DNA of 40,245 nucleotides from Micavibrio sp. (GCA_002710775.1 PALX01000006.1:1-40245); one strand, 5' to 3'; positions 24,352 to 32,699 are shown, counted from the first letter of the stretch. Numbers and translations are program-made. The notes: a model not told the origin generated them from the letters alone.

Positions 24352-25113
24352 TTAAGGCGCAGGACGTCCATGAAAACCAATCGCTAATGTTGTACGGCAG
24401 AACCCTGTATATCCTTCGCCAATATTTTGCTTAAGTGGTTCTACACCGTGCTTTATGAGCGTTACTTTGTAATCCCCACCTTCATACCCTCGGTCTACAC
24501 GATACTCACTAGGAAAAATTATAGCGTCCCCTTGCTTAAGATCGATATATTGCGGCTCCTTGCCTTCTTCTTGTAATGTAAAACGTCCCCCTTCAAATTC
24601 ATTTTCATCATTCAGCAGAACACAGCACTGAAAAGGAAAAGTTACCGCTTTACCGCTTTGGTCTTGGTGCATAGCATTCCCCTTACCTTCCTCGTATTGA
24701 ATTATGGCGCTGAAGGGGTGCGTTAGCCCTTGTTCAGCAGAGAAAGCTTTAAATTCTTTGAAAGTACTCGGATATGCATAACCATCCTTGCCGAAATGAG
24801 CATTCACTAGATATGCCCACAAACTCGCCATTGTAAATAAACCTTCGTATAGCGTCTCTCTTAAGTACTCAACTAACTCAGGCAAAACCAGCGTTTCAGG
24901 GAAGTCAGTATCGCCTTTGCCAAAATGCTTGTATTCAGCCTCAACAGCCTCATCACCCCATTCTCGCATATCCGTATATGTATAGAATCGGCTGTCATCT
25001 TTATATAGCGCCGCTGTTTCCTGACATTCAGACCTATTCAAAAGGCGCGGGATAATTGCGAAACCTTGCGCATCTAATTGCATGCGAACATTGTCAAAAT
25101 CTATATCTCTCAT
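24352..25113 (-). CDS. 2OG-Fe(II) oxygenase family protein
   Basis: Predicted iron- and 2-oxoglutarate-dependent oxygenase of 253 residues. The iron site is H149-x-D151 (AMHQDQSG) plus a distal His, most likely H222 in LIKHGV. The blocks FPFQCCVLLNDENEFEGGRF, LKQGDAIIFPS and the C-terminal TTLAIGFHG follow the order of a proteobacterial family annotated as 2OG-Fe(II) or proline hydroxylase, whose members usually end in HTLGIIFHDA. The substrate is unknown. It lies downstream of the GNAT gene in the same direction but has its own promoter-like sequence. A decayed paralogue follows directly. Confidence 0.8.
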   Translation of the reverse strand: MRDIDFDNVRMQLDAQGFAIIPRLLNRSECQETAALYKDDSRFYTYTDMREWGDEAVEAEYKHFGKGDTDFPETLVLPELVEYLRETLYEGLFTMASLWAYLVNAHFGKDGYAYPSTFKEFKAFSAEQGLTHPFSAIIQYEEGKGNAMHQDQSGKAVTFPFQCCVLLNDENEFEGGRFTLQEEGKEPQYIDLKQGDAIIFPSEYRVDRGYEGGDYKVTLIKHGVEPLKQNIGEGYTGFCRTTLAIGFHGRPAP

Positions 25114-25121
25114 AAGGGCAG

Positions 25122-25151
25122 TTTATACGACATCACATCAGTATTATGCAA
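25122..25151 (-). promoter_or_regulatory. Candidate promoter for the 2OG-Fe(II) oxygenase gene
   Basis: On the minus strand TTGCAT (25151-25146), an 18-nt spacer, then TATAAA (25127-25122). The ATG at 25113 follows after 8 nt, so the transcript would have almost no leader. No ribosome binding site is seen. Confidence 0.4.
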
Positions 25152-25632
25152 ACTTTTTAATGAGCATTATGCATAAATCATCATCAATCGGCATAGTATC
25201 GTCTGGGTCTACAGGCTGGCGGTCATAGGTTACGCCATAGCCATCGGGCATATAGCCTAATTTCGCGTATAATCTTTGTGCGGGTCCAGCATCTTTGTGA
25301 AGCGCTACACTAATCCCCACATAATCACAATTTTTATTGTTAATGATGTTCTCACATTCGCTAATCAAAGCTGTAGCCAAGCCCTGCTGTCGAAAATCAT
25401 GGAAAATAAAAACATCCTGTATCTCTGGTATATCAAGTTTTTTATATAAACTATACCGAGGAGACCAACTGATGAGCGCATACCCCGTCACCTCGTCATT
25501 CTTTTTAACAATATAAATTGTTTTATCGTGTGCCAGACACTGCTCAAAATAACCCTCCTCAACATCAAACACATCCAGAACAGACAATTGTCCCAAGCAT
25601 ACTTCCTGCACACTTATACCATTTTCCGTCAT
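25144..25632 (-). CDS. GNAT family N-acetyltransferase
   Basis: Transfers an acetyl group from acetyl-CoA to an unknown substrate. The 162-residue protein shows the GNAT core: strand VTGYALISWSPRYSLY, then IQDVFIFHDFRQQGLATALI with the acetyl-CoA-binding QQGLAT loop, and later AGPAQRLYAKLGYMPDGYG. The start ATG overlaps the stop of the methyltransferase gene by four bases, so the two are probably translated together. Nothing in the sequence identifies the substrate. Confidence 0.85.
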   Translation of the reverse strand: MTENGISVQEVCLGQLSVLDVFDVEEGYFEQCLAHDKTIYIVKKNDEVTGYALISWSPRYSLYKKLDIPEIQDVFIFHDFRQQGLATALISECENIINNKNCDYVGISVALHKDAGPAQRLYAKLGYMPDGYGVTYDRQPVDPDDTMPIDDDLCIMLIKKFA

Positions 25633-26384
25633 GGTCTGAGCGCCTCACCACCGCGCAACACTTTAAGCGCATCTTCAGAATAGCCGCCCTCACCATTCCC
25701 GTGCACAATCAAACCGCGGCGCATCATGCTCGGCGCGCGACTTCCCTTGATCGCACGCACAACGATACGCTTTGCTGGCTCGCCTTCGCGCGAATAAAGC
25801 GGGATAACTTCAATACCGCCAAATTTGCTGCCCAAGGACAAAATGATACGTTGCAAATAATCCGCACGATGCACCATCACAAACAATCCGCCCGGCTTGA
25901 GCGCTCTATTAGCAACATGCAACCAGTCATCCAGACTAATAGAGCCAATCGCCTGATTCTTAGCTGTGTCAGGGGAATGCTTATACGTCCCGTTTTCCAT
26001 GTATGGCGGATTGGTCACAACAACATCATAGTTAATTTCCTTAAAAGCCATGACATCTTGCTCAATAAGCGTGAAACTCTCTTCACATTTATTTAATTTG
26101 ATATTCTCCGCCGCCAAAGACGCGTAGACAGATTGAAGCTCAATACCTGTGACATGAACGTCACCCAAGCGTTCCAGCAAGCACATGCCGATACCGCCAA
26201 CACCTGCCCCCATGTCTAATATACGATCCCCAGCCGACGCCCTCACTGCCGCCGCAACAAAAACTGTATCCGTCCCAACACGAAAGCCTTTTTCAGGCTG
26301 GTACAATTTTACAGCCCCATCAAGCAACGTGTTATAGCCCAATCCAGATTTTTTGGTGACTAAAATTTCTTTCGTACCGTCCAT
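25629..26384 (-). CDS. tRNA1(Val) (adenine(37)-N6)-methyltransferase-like (TrmN6)
   Basis: S-adenosylmethionine-dependent N6-adenine methyltransferase of about 252 residues. It has the glycine-rich motif ILDMGAGVGGIGMCLLERLG, an acidic ligand in VTGIELQSVY, and the catalytic NPPY motif (VVTNPPYMENG) of the adenine methyltransferases. The fold and length match TrmN6/YfiC, which methylates A37 of tRNA-Val; other N6-adenine targets are possible. The start is ATG 26384 (MDGTKEIL), with AGGGA upstream; a longer frame to 26435 would overlap the preceding gene. Confidence 0.8.
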   Translation of the reverse strand: MDGTKEILVTKKSGLGYNTLLDGAVKLYQPEKGFRVGTDTVFVAAAVRASAGDRILDMGAGVGGIGMCLLERLGDVHVTGIELQSVYASLAAENIKLNKCEESFTLIEQDVMAFKEINYDVVVTNPPYMENGTYKHSPDTAKNQAIGSISLDDWLHVANRALKPGGLFVMVHRADYLQRIILSLGSKFGGIEVIPLYSREGEPAKRIVVRAIKGSRAPSMMRRGLIVHGNGEGGYSEDALKVLRGGEALRP

Positions 26385-26418
26385 CGCGTCCCTTTTGTAA
26401 AATTTGCCACAATAGAGG

Positions 26419-26736
26419 CTAAATAACAAACCCAAAAGAAAATACTAAACGCGGCTTCGTCACTTTTTCTACACCGTGTTCATATTTATCAGGACGAAAG
26501 AATTTTATCGGGCCAAAATCAAACAAGCATTTTTCTGCGTAAAAGCGCCCTATACCCGCCAACACAATGTTTAAACGAAAGTGACGTCCATGCTCAACAG
26601 GGTCTTTATGGGGCGGTAACTCAAAGCCTTCTGGATAGCGCAGCAAATAACAATCAGCACGGTTAAATATTTGGAAAAGCTTGAGCTTCTCATATCCCCC
26701 ACCTTGCCTACCTTTCTCCCATCGCCACAACGCCAT
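26419..26736 (-). CDS. Small 2OG-Fe(II) oxygenase-like protein
   Basis: The 105-residue protein is a short double-stranded beta-helix candidate. PPHKDPVEHG supplies H43-x-D45, EHGVEKVTKPRLVFSFG supplies the distal H87, and R96 could bind 2-oxoglutarate. This matches the minimal pattern of aspartyl beta-hydroxylase or 2OG-oxygenase folds, but the protein is shorter than usual and may be a specialised or non-catalytic form. AAGGAG precedes the ATG. It is first in a leftward series with the methyltransferase and GNAT genes. Confidence 0.65.
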   Translation of the reverse strand: MALWRWEKGRQGGGYEKLKLFQIFNRADCYLLRYPEGFELPPHKDPVEHGRHFRLNIVLAGIGRFYAEKCLFDFGPIKFFRPDKYEHGVEKVTKPRLVFSFGFVI

Positions 26737-26759
26737 GCCTATTCTCCTTGTGCTATATC

Positions 26760-26790
26760 ATTATAAACGCGTATTTTTACATATAGTCAA
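26760..26790 (-). promoter_or_regulatory. Candidate promoter for the leftward oxygenase-methyltransferase-GNAT series
   Basis: On the minus strand TTGACT (26790-26785) and a perfect TATAAT (26765-26760) are separated by 19 nt, slightly long. The first gene starts at 26736, with AAGGAG in the leader. Confidence 0.45.
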
Positions 26791-26847
26791 GCCACTGGCG
26801 CAACCATGCAATTGTGCTTGAGCCGCCCCACAATAAGGTGTAAATCT

Positions 26848-27864
26848 ATGAACATGAGTGCACAAACCAACACAGCCGCCGCAAATCCATCCCCCTATGA
26901 TGCTATCGCGGCCCATTTCCAAAACGATATGATGGAGGTTAACCGCCTGATTATCGACCACATGGATTCTTCTGTGCCGCTCGTTAAACAAGTAGCCACC
27001 TACCTCATCGCCGCTGGCGGTAAACGTATTCGCCCGCTTCTAACCATTGCCTTTTCAGACCTTGCCGGTAGCGTAAACGATAATGCCTATAAACTAGGCG
27101 CCGCTGTTGAATTTATTCATACCGCCACACTGCTTCACGACGATGTCGTCGATGAAAGCGCCCAGCGCCGCGGCAAAGCCTCCGCCAATCAAAACTTTGG
27201 CAATAAAACACCAATCCTCGTTGGCGATTTTCTATTCTCACGCTCTTTTCAGCTCATGGTTGGTACAAACAACATTGAAGCCCTGCGAATCCTATCAGAC
27301 GCCGCGGCCATTATCGCCGAAGGCGAAGTGCTCCAGCTTTCCGTTCACGGCAAACTTGATATTGAGCGCGACACACATTTAAAAGTCCTTGAGGGCAAGA
27401 CCGCAGCCCTATTCGCCGCGGCCTGTGAAAGCGGCGCTCTTGTTGGCGACGCAGGTAACGAAACGCAGCAAGCCGCACGTAACTTTGGCCTGCACATGGG
27501 GCTTTGCTTCCAAATTATTGATGATTTGATCGACTATAATGAAACAAAGGAAAGCTCTGGCAAAAATCAGGGCGACGATTTCTTTGAAGGAAAAATCACT
27601 CTCCCCGTCTTTATTGCTTATGAAAACGGTAGCGATGAAGAAAAAACATTTTGGGAAAATGTTTTTAGAAAAGAAACGCGCGATGCCGAAGATTTTGACA
27701 AAGCATACACCCTCATCCAAAAGCATGATGCTTTAAACAAAACCTATGAAATAGCAAAAGAATATCATGCCTCAGCGCAAAAACAGCTCTCCAGCTTTGC
27801 CAATAGCGCAACCAACAAAATGCTCCAAGCCTTGCTAGACTTCACACTCAATCGTCATTTTTAA
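26848..27864 (+). CDS. ispB: Polyprenyl diphosphate synthase (octaprenyl type)
   Basis: Builds the long isoprenoid chain used for ubiquinone from farnesyl and isopentenyl diphosphates. The 338-residue protein carries both aspartate-rich motifs, LLHDDVVDES and QIIDDLIDY, which bind magnesium diphosphate, together with GGKRIRPLL and the KTAALFAAACESGA segment. Product length cannot be read directly; the small residues before the first motif favour a long-chain enzyme such as the octa- or decaprenyl type. The start is ATG 26848 with AAGG at 26835-26838. It is divergent from the oxygenase-like gene. Confidence 0.88.
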   Translation: MNMSAQTNTAAANPSPYDAIAAHFQNDMMEVNRLIIDHMDSSVPLVKQVATYLIAAGGKRIRPLLTIAFSDLAGSVNDNAYKLGAAVEFIHTATLLHDDVVDESAQRRGKASANQNFGNKTPILVGDFLFSRSFQLMVGTNNIEALRILSDAAAIIAEGEVLQLSVHGKLDIERDTHLKVLEGKTAALFAAACESGALVGDAGNETQQAARNFGLHMGLCFQIIDDLIDYNETKESSGKNQGDDFFEGKITLPVFIAYENGSDEEKTFWENVFRKETRDAEDFDKAYTLIQKHDALNKTYEIAKEYHASAQKQLSSFANSATNKMLQALLDFTLNRHF

Positions 27865-27886
27865 TAATAGATAAGAAACTCAGGAT

Positions 27887-28222
27887 TTATTCGTCATTCA
27901 CATGAGACATTGTCTCATAGGAACGCACCGCGTTCATTTGACGCACATTGCCAAGATCCTGCTCAGCCGCCGCCTGACCGATCCAGGCCGACATATTTGT
28001 TACCGAACCAGCGCCGCGATATACAGGTGTCTTAGGACCACGCATATCATCAACACCGCCCATAACATCAGCAAGACGCTTTTCAAGGTCGAACATACGC
28101 TGCGCACGGATATCGTATTCATCCCAACTTGCTTGGTCGAATGCATCGGCTCTGTCTTTACTTCTTACGCGCTCTTTTTTGCTTTTAACGGCTGGCGCGT
28201 AGTATTGTCCAATAATATCCAT
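27887..28222 (-). CDS. Small uncharacterised protein under a CtrA/GANTC-type control region
   Basis: Not recognised. The 111-residue protein is basic near the N-terminus (VKSKKERVRSKDRAD) with a helical middle (RAQRMFDLEKRLADVM) and a C-terminal half containing NMSAWIGQAAAEQDLGNVRQ. It has no signal peptide or membrane helix. It is judged real from a clear ribosome binding site (AAGGAG, 12 nt before ATG) and from the regulatory sequence upstream: a perfect TTAA-N7-TTAA box and two GANTC sites, the marks of cell-cycle-controlled genes in alphaproteobacteria. Confidence 0.7.
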   Translation of the reverse strand: MDIIGQYYAPAVKSKKERVRSKDRADAFDQASWDEYDIRAQRMFDLEKRLADVMGGVDDMRGPKTPVYRGAGSVTNMSAWIGQAAAEQDLGNVRQMNAVRSYETMSHVNDE

Positions 28223-28249
28223 GACACTTATATACTCCTTTTTTACTCT

Positions 28250-28278
28250 CGAATCAAGATTCGTTAATCATTTATTAA
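28250..28278 (-). promoter_or_regulatory. Candidate CtrA box with paired GANTC methylation sites
   Basis: TTAA (28264-28267), seven bases, TTAA (28275-28278) is a perfect CtrA consensus, and the plus-strand half site TTAATCAT differs from TTAACCAT by one base. Beside it CGAATC-AA-GATTCG (28250-28263) is a perfect dyad holding GAATC and GATTC, the targets of the cell-cycle methylase CcrM. The patch lies 28 to 56 bases upstream of the leftward gene's ATG, as expected for a -35-overlapping CtrA site. Confidence 0.55.
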
Positions 28279-28397
28279 TAAATTCAATATAATTCTTTAC
28301 TTATTTCCCAAAAAATGATAGGAATATAATCATAAACAGGCGAGTTATGCCTATATTTCATACCAACGCCCCTTCTTGCAAAAGGTTCCCACCAATT

Positions 28398-28664
28398 ATG
28401 AATTTTTTAGAACTGGATATCTTAAGCCTGCCCACCGTGGCGGCTTTTTTTATTATGATCATTGTGAATGCCGCCGTCACAAGCGTGACGCTTAAAGGCA
28501 TCAAGACTGAAGTTGAGAAGCTTGAGAAAAAGCTTGATCAATTACATACGCAACTCCTGAAGATTGCCGTCCTTGAAGTGCGCCTTGGCCATCTTGAAAA
28601 AGATTTAAACAAGACAAGCGCCCGCCTCGACACTATCGAGCAGACTATTGTGTTCAAAGTATAA
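28398..28664 (+). CDS. Small membrane protein with coiled coil
   Basis: Not recognised. The 88-residue product has one N-terminal membrane helix (about 11-30, PTVAAFFIMIIVNAAVTSV), then a charged coiled-coil region of about 50 residues with heptad-like Leu spacing (VEKLEKKLDQLHTQLLKIAV and on). Such proteins are often structural or division-associated, but nothing here proves a role. The start is ATG 28398, with AAAGG 14 nt upstream; an earlier in-frame ATG at 28347 lacks a site and would bury the helix. It is divergent from the CtrA-linked small gene. Confidence 0.65.
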   Translation: MNFLELDILSLPTVAAFFIMIIVNAAVTSVTLKGIKTEVEKLEKKLDQLHTQLLKIAVLEVRLGHLEKDLNKTSARLDTIEQTIVFKV

Positions 28665-28672
28665 AGAAATAG

Positions 28673-29782
28673 CTATTTGTTCTTAAGCTGCTCTAGCACT
28701 GCAAAAGGGGAGTCTGAATTATCATCCTGATCACCCTTAATCGAAACCGTGATTGATTTCGGCGCCTGAGACTTGGGCTTGCCCCCAGATTTCCCATTAG
28801 GCTTTCCTTTAGCTTTATCGCCCTTTTTAGGCTTTCTAGCTTTAGGCTTGCTGAATTTCGGCTTTTCCTTAGCCTTACCAGACATCTTACCGCGGCGAAG
28901 CTCAAACATATCCAAGCCAGGCAATCCAGTACCACCCTCGACTTTTTCGCCCGACGGCACTTCTTCAGCGCCGTTTGCTTTTTCAGGCTCCGCACCACTT
29001 TCTTCAGACGCTTGCTCATCTGACACAATCCGCTTATGCCCCAAAGCCTCAAGAATTTTATACAGATCCTCAATCGTACAGCCAAGCCATTCACAATATT
29101 GATGCTTAGCCTGAAACTTCCAATCTTTTGAACTGTCATATATATCAACAACAACACGGTCCAGCATATCAATACGCATCGCACGCGGACCATATACCGG
29201 ATAACCAATCATTTGGTACAAATCTTTATCAATCTGCTTACCCTCAATATTTTCAGAAACAATACCATCCGCAGGAAGCTGTACAGGCAGGTCATGGCCA
29301 TGCCAGATAGCCCATAATATTGCACGCAGTCTTATCGCCGCAGGCTTATTAAGCAGTGGAATAAATGCCAAGATCGGGCCGAGACGTATTTTCTTAAAGC
29401 GTAATTGAGAGCGGCCTTGCTCATCCAGCGCGGCGATTTGATCTTCCAATTCAGCGCGCGGGACAACACCCATCGCCGCATGGAGCTTTTTACAAATCTC
29501 CGCAGGCGCGCCCGTCAAATTAGGATCATCCAGCGCCGTTAACAATTCCAGCTTTTCCGTTATATGTTGATTAAGCCAGCGATTAAGATGCTTCTCAGAC
29601 GCCTCTTTAAGATCATCACTTTCCCACTCAGCTTCAAGCAAAGCTACATTTGGCTCAAATAGAGCATCTCCCTTAACAATCTTAGCCACGGGAACGCCAG
29701 GCAGCGGGTTGTTTTTAACCGATTGCCATAAAATTTCACCGTTATCGTTTAAAGATAGCTGATTATTATCAAACTTACTCAT
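28673..29782 (-). CDS. Free-standing C-terminal region of alphaproteobacterial Suv3-like helicase
   Basis: The 369-residue protein matches the region after the helicase core in the large alphaproteobacterial Suv3/MgpS-type RNA helicases. Diagnostic blocks are LPGVPVAKIVKG, WLNQHITEKLELLTAL, LRFKKIRLGPILAFIPLLNK, LRAILWAIWHG and YGPRAMRIDMLDRVV. No P-loop or DEAD-like motif is present, and only 126 bases separate the ATG from a divergent gene, so the helicase domains are missing here rather than overlooked. The last 120 residues are Lys/Pro/Gly-rich (KPKFSKPKARKPKKGDKAK), likely an RNA-binding tail. It may act alone or with a helicase encoded elsewhere. Confidence 0.75.
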   Translation of the reverse strand: MSKFDNNQLSLNDNGEILWQSVKNNPLPGVPVAKIVKGDALFEPNVALLEAEWESDDLKEASEKHLNRWLNQHITEKLELLTALDDPNLTGAPAEICKKLHAAMGVVPRAELEDQIAALDEQGRSQLRFKKIRLGPILAFIPLLNKPAAIRLRAILWAIWHGHDLPVQLPADGIVSENIEGKQIDKDLYQMIGYPVYGPRAMRIDMLDRVVVDIYDSSKDWKFQAKHQYCEWLGCTIEDLYKILEALGHKRIVSDEQASEESGAEPEKANGAEEVPSGEKVEGGTGLPGLDMFELRRGKMSGKAKEKPKFSKPKARKPKKGDKAKGKPNGKSGGKPKSQAPKSITVSIKGDQDDNSDSPFAVLEQLKNK

Positions 29783-29908
29783 TTTTATTCTTTAGTCCTT
29801 TTTTCGCTCCCCGTTTATGCGATACCCAATGTTTTAAGGGTTTTTAACCTGTTTGACAATGGCAATTATTGCTTTACTACCCTGTGATTAGCGCTTAATC
29901 TGCCTGCT

Positions 29909-31459
29909 ATGAAATTTATTGCCTTTTGCCTACTATGCCTATCTTTTTCTTTCTCTGCGTTCGCCGACCAGACGAAAACGCTTGAGAAGCAAATGCAAAA
30001 GTCCCTAGATAGGTTCCAGTGCACTCTTGCCTTGCATGGCGTTACCGCTAATTTTGAGGGCGCACTTATCATTGAAAAAGCAGACACATATTACGCAATA
30101 ACGCTACCCGACATAAGCATCGATTATCCGGGTCAGTCGCATCTGGACATTGGCATCATCTCGATTAACGCCCTGCCATCAAAGGATAAAGGTTTATGGC
30201 GCATGCGCGTTGCCTTACCAACACCTATGCGCGTAACAAACCCACTTAAAAACGAAAGCTTTAATATTCACCTGCCAGCACAAAATATAGAAGCTTTCTG
30301 GCACGGCGAAACAGACCTCATCACATCTTTGCATGCCGATTTCCAAAACATCCGACTAGAAGACGCTGTTTCTAATCAGCAAATTACTATTGGCAATGCC
30401 AATTTCAATCACGGTGTTAGCAACCCTGACCTTGGAAAGCTTGCTGAATACAGGAAAGCCCAAGACAAATGGCTTGCGCGTACAGAACAAAACAACCACG
30501 CCCTGACCGAAGAAGATATGAAAACAGCAGAAAGCCTGTTTAATTTCTATGTTGGTGACTACGCCCAAAGTCAAGAAAGTAGCCTCAAACTCTCCGACGT
30601 TAAAATCAGAGAAGGCGAAAAAACACGCCTAAACATTAATGATGTTGATATTCTTGCTTCATTAAAATCCGTCGATGGCGGGCTTCTCGACGTTTTATCA
30701 CACACAGAAATGAACGGCATAACGCCTTCACAAACACCCACTGCACCCACTGATAAGGCTGGCTTGCCAAGCTACGCAAAAAGCACCATGCACCTCACGA
30801 AGCTTCCAAAGAATGAAACGCTTTCTTTCTTAAAAGAAAATGCCATGAACAACCTTGCCTTAGCTATATTCCTGAACAACCCCACGACCACCGCTGAGCA
30901 ATTAAAAAAGCAAGTTCAAACGAGCCAGCAGTCACAGCAAAAAATGGCGCAAAAATTCACCACATTGAAAAACGCCCTTGCTTCAGCAGGTAGTGAAGCA
31001 GCACTGTCTTTAGAAACAGGCACAGCAGACGACTACACCATCTCTTTGAACATGGCGCTTAAAGGTGACGAAACAGCCAAACAAAAAGGAACAGGCGAAG
31101 TTAAAATAAGCCTACAAGGTTACGATAAATTCAAAAAAGCCAGCATTATCGAGTCCAAGGCTTTACAAGAAAAAATGAAACAGGAAAATCCGCAAAGTCC
31201 TGCTACTGCACTACCCCCGGAAATGCTATTCAGTATCTTAGAGACTATAGGCCAGTACACCATGGGCGAAGACGGCACATCGTCATTGGATATCATTGCC
31301 GCTTTAAGTAAAGAAGGAATCCTGACGATTAACGAGCAAGATGTTAAAGCCTATATGGCACTCGTCCTACCTGTCTTTATGCTGATGTCACAACAATTTA
31401 GCCTTCAGCAAGAACAAGAAGAAGCTACCGAGCAGAACATAACAGCACCAACAGAGTAA
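29909..31459 (+). CDS. Secreted protein of unknown function
   Basis: Not recognised. The 516-residue product has a clear signal peptide (MKFIAFCLLCLSFSFSAFA, cleaved before D20), so it is probably periplasmic or outer-membrane associated. The first half alternates beta-like strands (ADTYYAITLPDISIDYPGQ, LWRMRVALPTPMRV), the second has long helical Gln/Lys-rich stretches (TTAEQLKKQVQTSQQSQQKM), and a hydrophobic segment near residue 490 (YMALVLPVFMLMS) precedes an acidic tail. DUF945-like lipid or envelope proteins are a possible comparison only. A TTTACT-17-TAATCT pair ends 7 nt before the ATG. It is convergent with hemW. Confidence 0.7.
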   Translation: MKFIAFCLLCLSFSFSAFADQTKTLEKQMQKSLDRFQCTLALHGVTANFEGALIIEKADTYYAITLPDISIDYPGQSHLDIGIISINALPSKDKGLWRMRVALPTPMRVTNPLKNESFNIHLPAQNIEAFWHGETDLITSLHADFQNIRLEDAVSNQQITIGNANFNHGVSNPDLGKLAEYRKAQDKWLARTEQNNHALTEEDMKTAESLFNFYVGDYAQSQESSLKLSDVKIREGEKTRLNINDVDILASLKSVDGGLLDVLSHTEMNGITPSQTPTAPTDKAGLPSYAKSTMHLTKLPKNETLSFLKENAMNNLALAIFLNNPTTTAEQLKKQVQTSQQSQQKMAQKFTTLKNALASAGSEAALSLETGTADDYTISLNMALKGDETAKQKGTGEVKISLQGYDKFKKASIIESKALQEKMKQENPQSPATALPPEMLFSILETIGQYTMGEDGTSSLDIIAALSKEGILTINEQDVKAYMALVLPVFMLMSQQFSLQQEQEEATEQNITAPTE

Positions 31460-31467
31460 GTCCGCTT

Positions 31468-32628
31468 CTATCCCAACAGATAAAGCAGTAAACTATTCAA
31501 AGTCTTTATGCCTTGCATAGTGCAAGTAACTCTTTCTAGATCGTAAGATATATACCCTTCATCAATGAGCTGGCTTAACTTACGCTGATCAATATAATCC
31601 TCAAATTTTCGGCCTGTTTTTTCTTCCAAGTGCATGACATCAACGCCTTCGCTTAAACGTAACCCTACCATCAGCGCTTCTTCAAAAGCCGTATTAGCAT
31701 CTATGCTTTCTGTTCTATAACCGCAATCAGTACCATTTCCCACATATCCACCATTTGCTTTGTCTAACCAGACCTCAGGTGCCTTGTGGCCACGTGTTGT
31801 CATACGCTTGCCACCTGAGACAAAGCGGCCATGCGCACCCGGCCCTATCCCCACATAATCATCATAGCGCCAGTAGCTCATATTATGTCGGCTTTGTTCA
31901 CCTTGTTTTGCATGGTTAGAGACTTCGTAGGCAGGCAGACCTGCCGTACCCAGTACATCTTGTGTCAGATCATAAAACTGCGCCTCAACATCCGCCTCAG
32001 GCATTATAAAATCACCCCGTTGATGCTGTGTATGAAACTGCGTCCCTTCCTCAATCGTCAACTGATAAACCGATATATGATCAGGATTAAAGGCAAGCGC
32101 TTGCTCCAGCTCACCGCGCCATTGATCCAGTGATTGTTCAGGCCGCCCATAGATCAGATCGAATGAAGCACGAGGGAATATATCTCGCGCCATAGCAATA
32201 GCATCCTTCGCTTCCTCGGCAGAATGCTCCCTACCTAAAAACTTTAGCGCCTCATTATCAAAAGACTGTACCCCAACCGAGATACGGTTAACGCCTGCCT
32301 CTCGAAAAGCCTCGAACTTTTTTGCCGCTGAAGATGTAGGGTTTGCCTCAAACGTTACTTCAAAATCATTGGATGCTTGCCAATTAGCCTGCACCGCTTG
32401 AATACATGTGGCGATTGTATCCGCCTCCATCATTGAAGGCGTCCCACCACCAAAGAAAACAGAACTCACCTGCTTTTCATCTGTAAGACGTGCAAAGCTT
32501 TCAATATTAGCCTTCAGCACCTCTGCCCAACGCTTATGATCGACAGCATCGGACACATGCGAATTAAAATCGCAATACGGGCATTTCTTTTTACAAAAAG
32601 GCCAGTGAATATAAACCGCTAATGACAC
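31468..32628 (-). CDS. hemW: HemW, radical SAM haem chaperone (coproporphyrinogen III oxidase-like)
   Basis: Binds haem and a 4Fe-4S cluster and is thought to deliver haem to respiratory enzymes. In the 386-residue protein the radical SAM motif C12-x3-C16-x2-C19 lies in HWPFCKKKCPYCDFNSH, followed by FFGGGTPSMM, ANPTS and VGVQSFDNEALKFLGR. HemW lacks the extra N-terminal cysteine of true HemN, and none is seen here, so the HemW call is preferred. GIGPGAHGRF in the C-terminal half is also typical. It is divergent from chpT, with 71 bases between. Confidence 0.92.
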   Translation of the reverse strand: MSLAVYIHWPFCKKKCPYCDFNSHVSDAVDHKRWAEVLKANIESFARLTDEKQVSSVFFGGGTPSMMEADTIATCIQAVQANWQASNDFEVTFEANPTSSAAKKFEAFREAGVNRISVGVQSFDNEALKFLGREHSAEEAKDAIAMARDIFPRASFDLIYGRPEQSLDQWRGELEQALAFNPDHISVYQLTIEEGTQFHTQHQRGDFIMPEADVEAQFYDLTQDVLGTAGLPAYEVSNHAKQGEQSRHNMSYWRYDDYVGIGPGAHGRFVSGGKRMTTRGHKAPEVWLDKANGGYVGNGTDCGYRTESIDANTAFEEALMVGLRLSEGVDVMHLEEKTGRKFEDYIDQRKLSQLIDEGYISYDLERVTCTMQGIKTLNSLLLYLLG

Positions 32629-32664
32629 TTATTTTTCCTTAAAAATCATCCATATCGCCATCGC

Positions 32665-32693
32665 TTGACGCATTGCGATAGGTAGCATATCTT
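32665..32693 (+). promoter_or_regulatory. Candidate chpT promoter, leaderless geometry
   Basis: TTGACG (32665-32670), 17-nt spacer, TATCTT (32688-32693). The ATG at 32700 begins 6 nt later, at the expected transcription start, and there is no ribosome binding site before it. Confidence 0.5.
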
Positions 32694-32699
32694 TGATGC

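Noticed and set aside
28693-29208. Second minus-strand frame of 171 codons within the helicase C-terminal gene
   Set aside because: Out-of-frame shadow of the Lys-rich tail; the main frame carries the conserved blocks.
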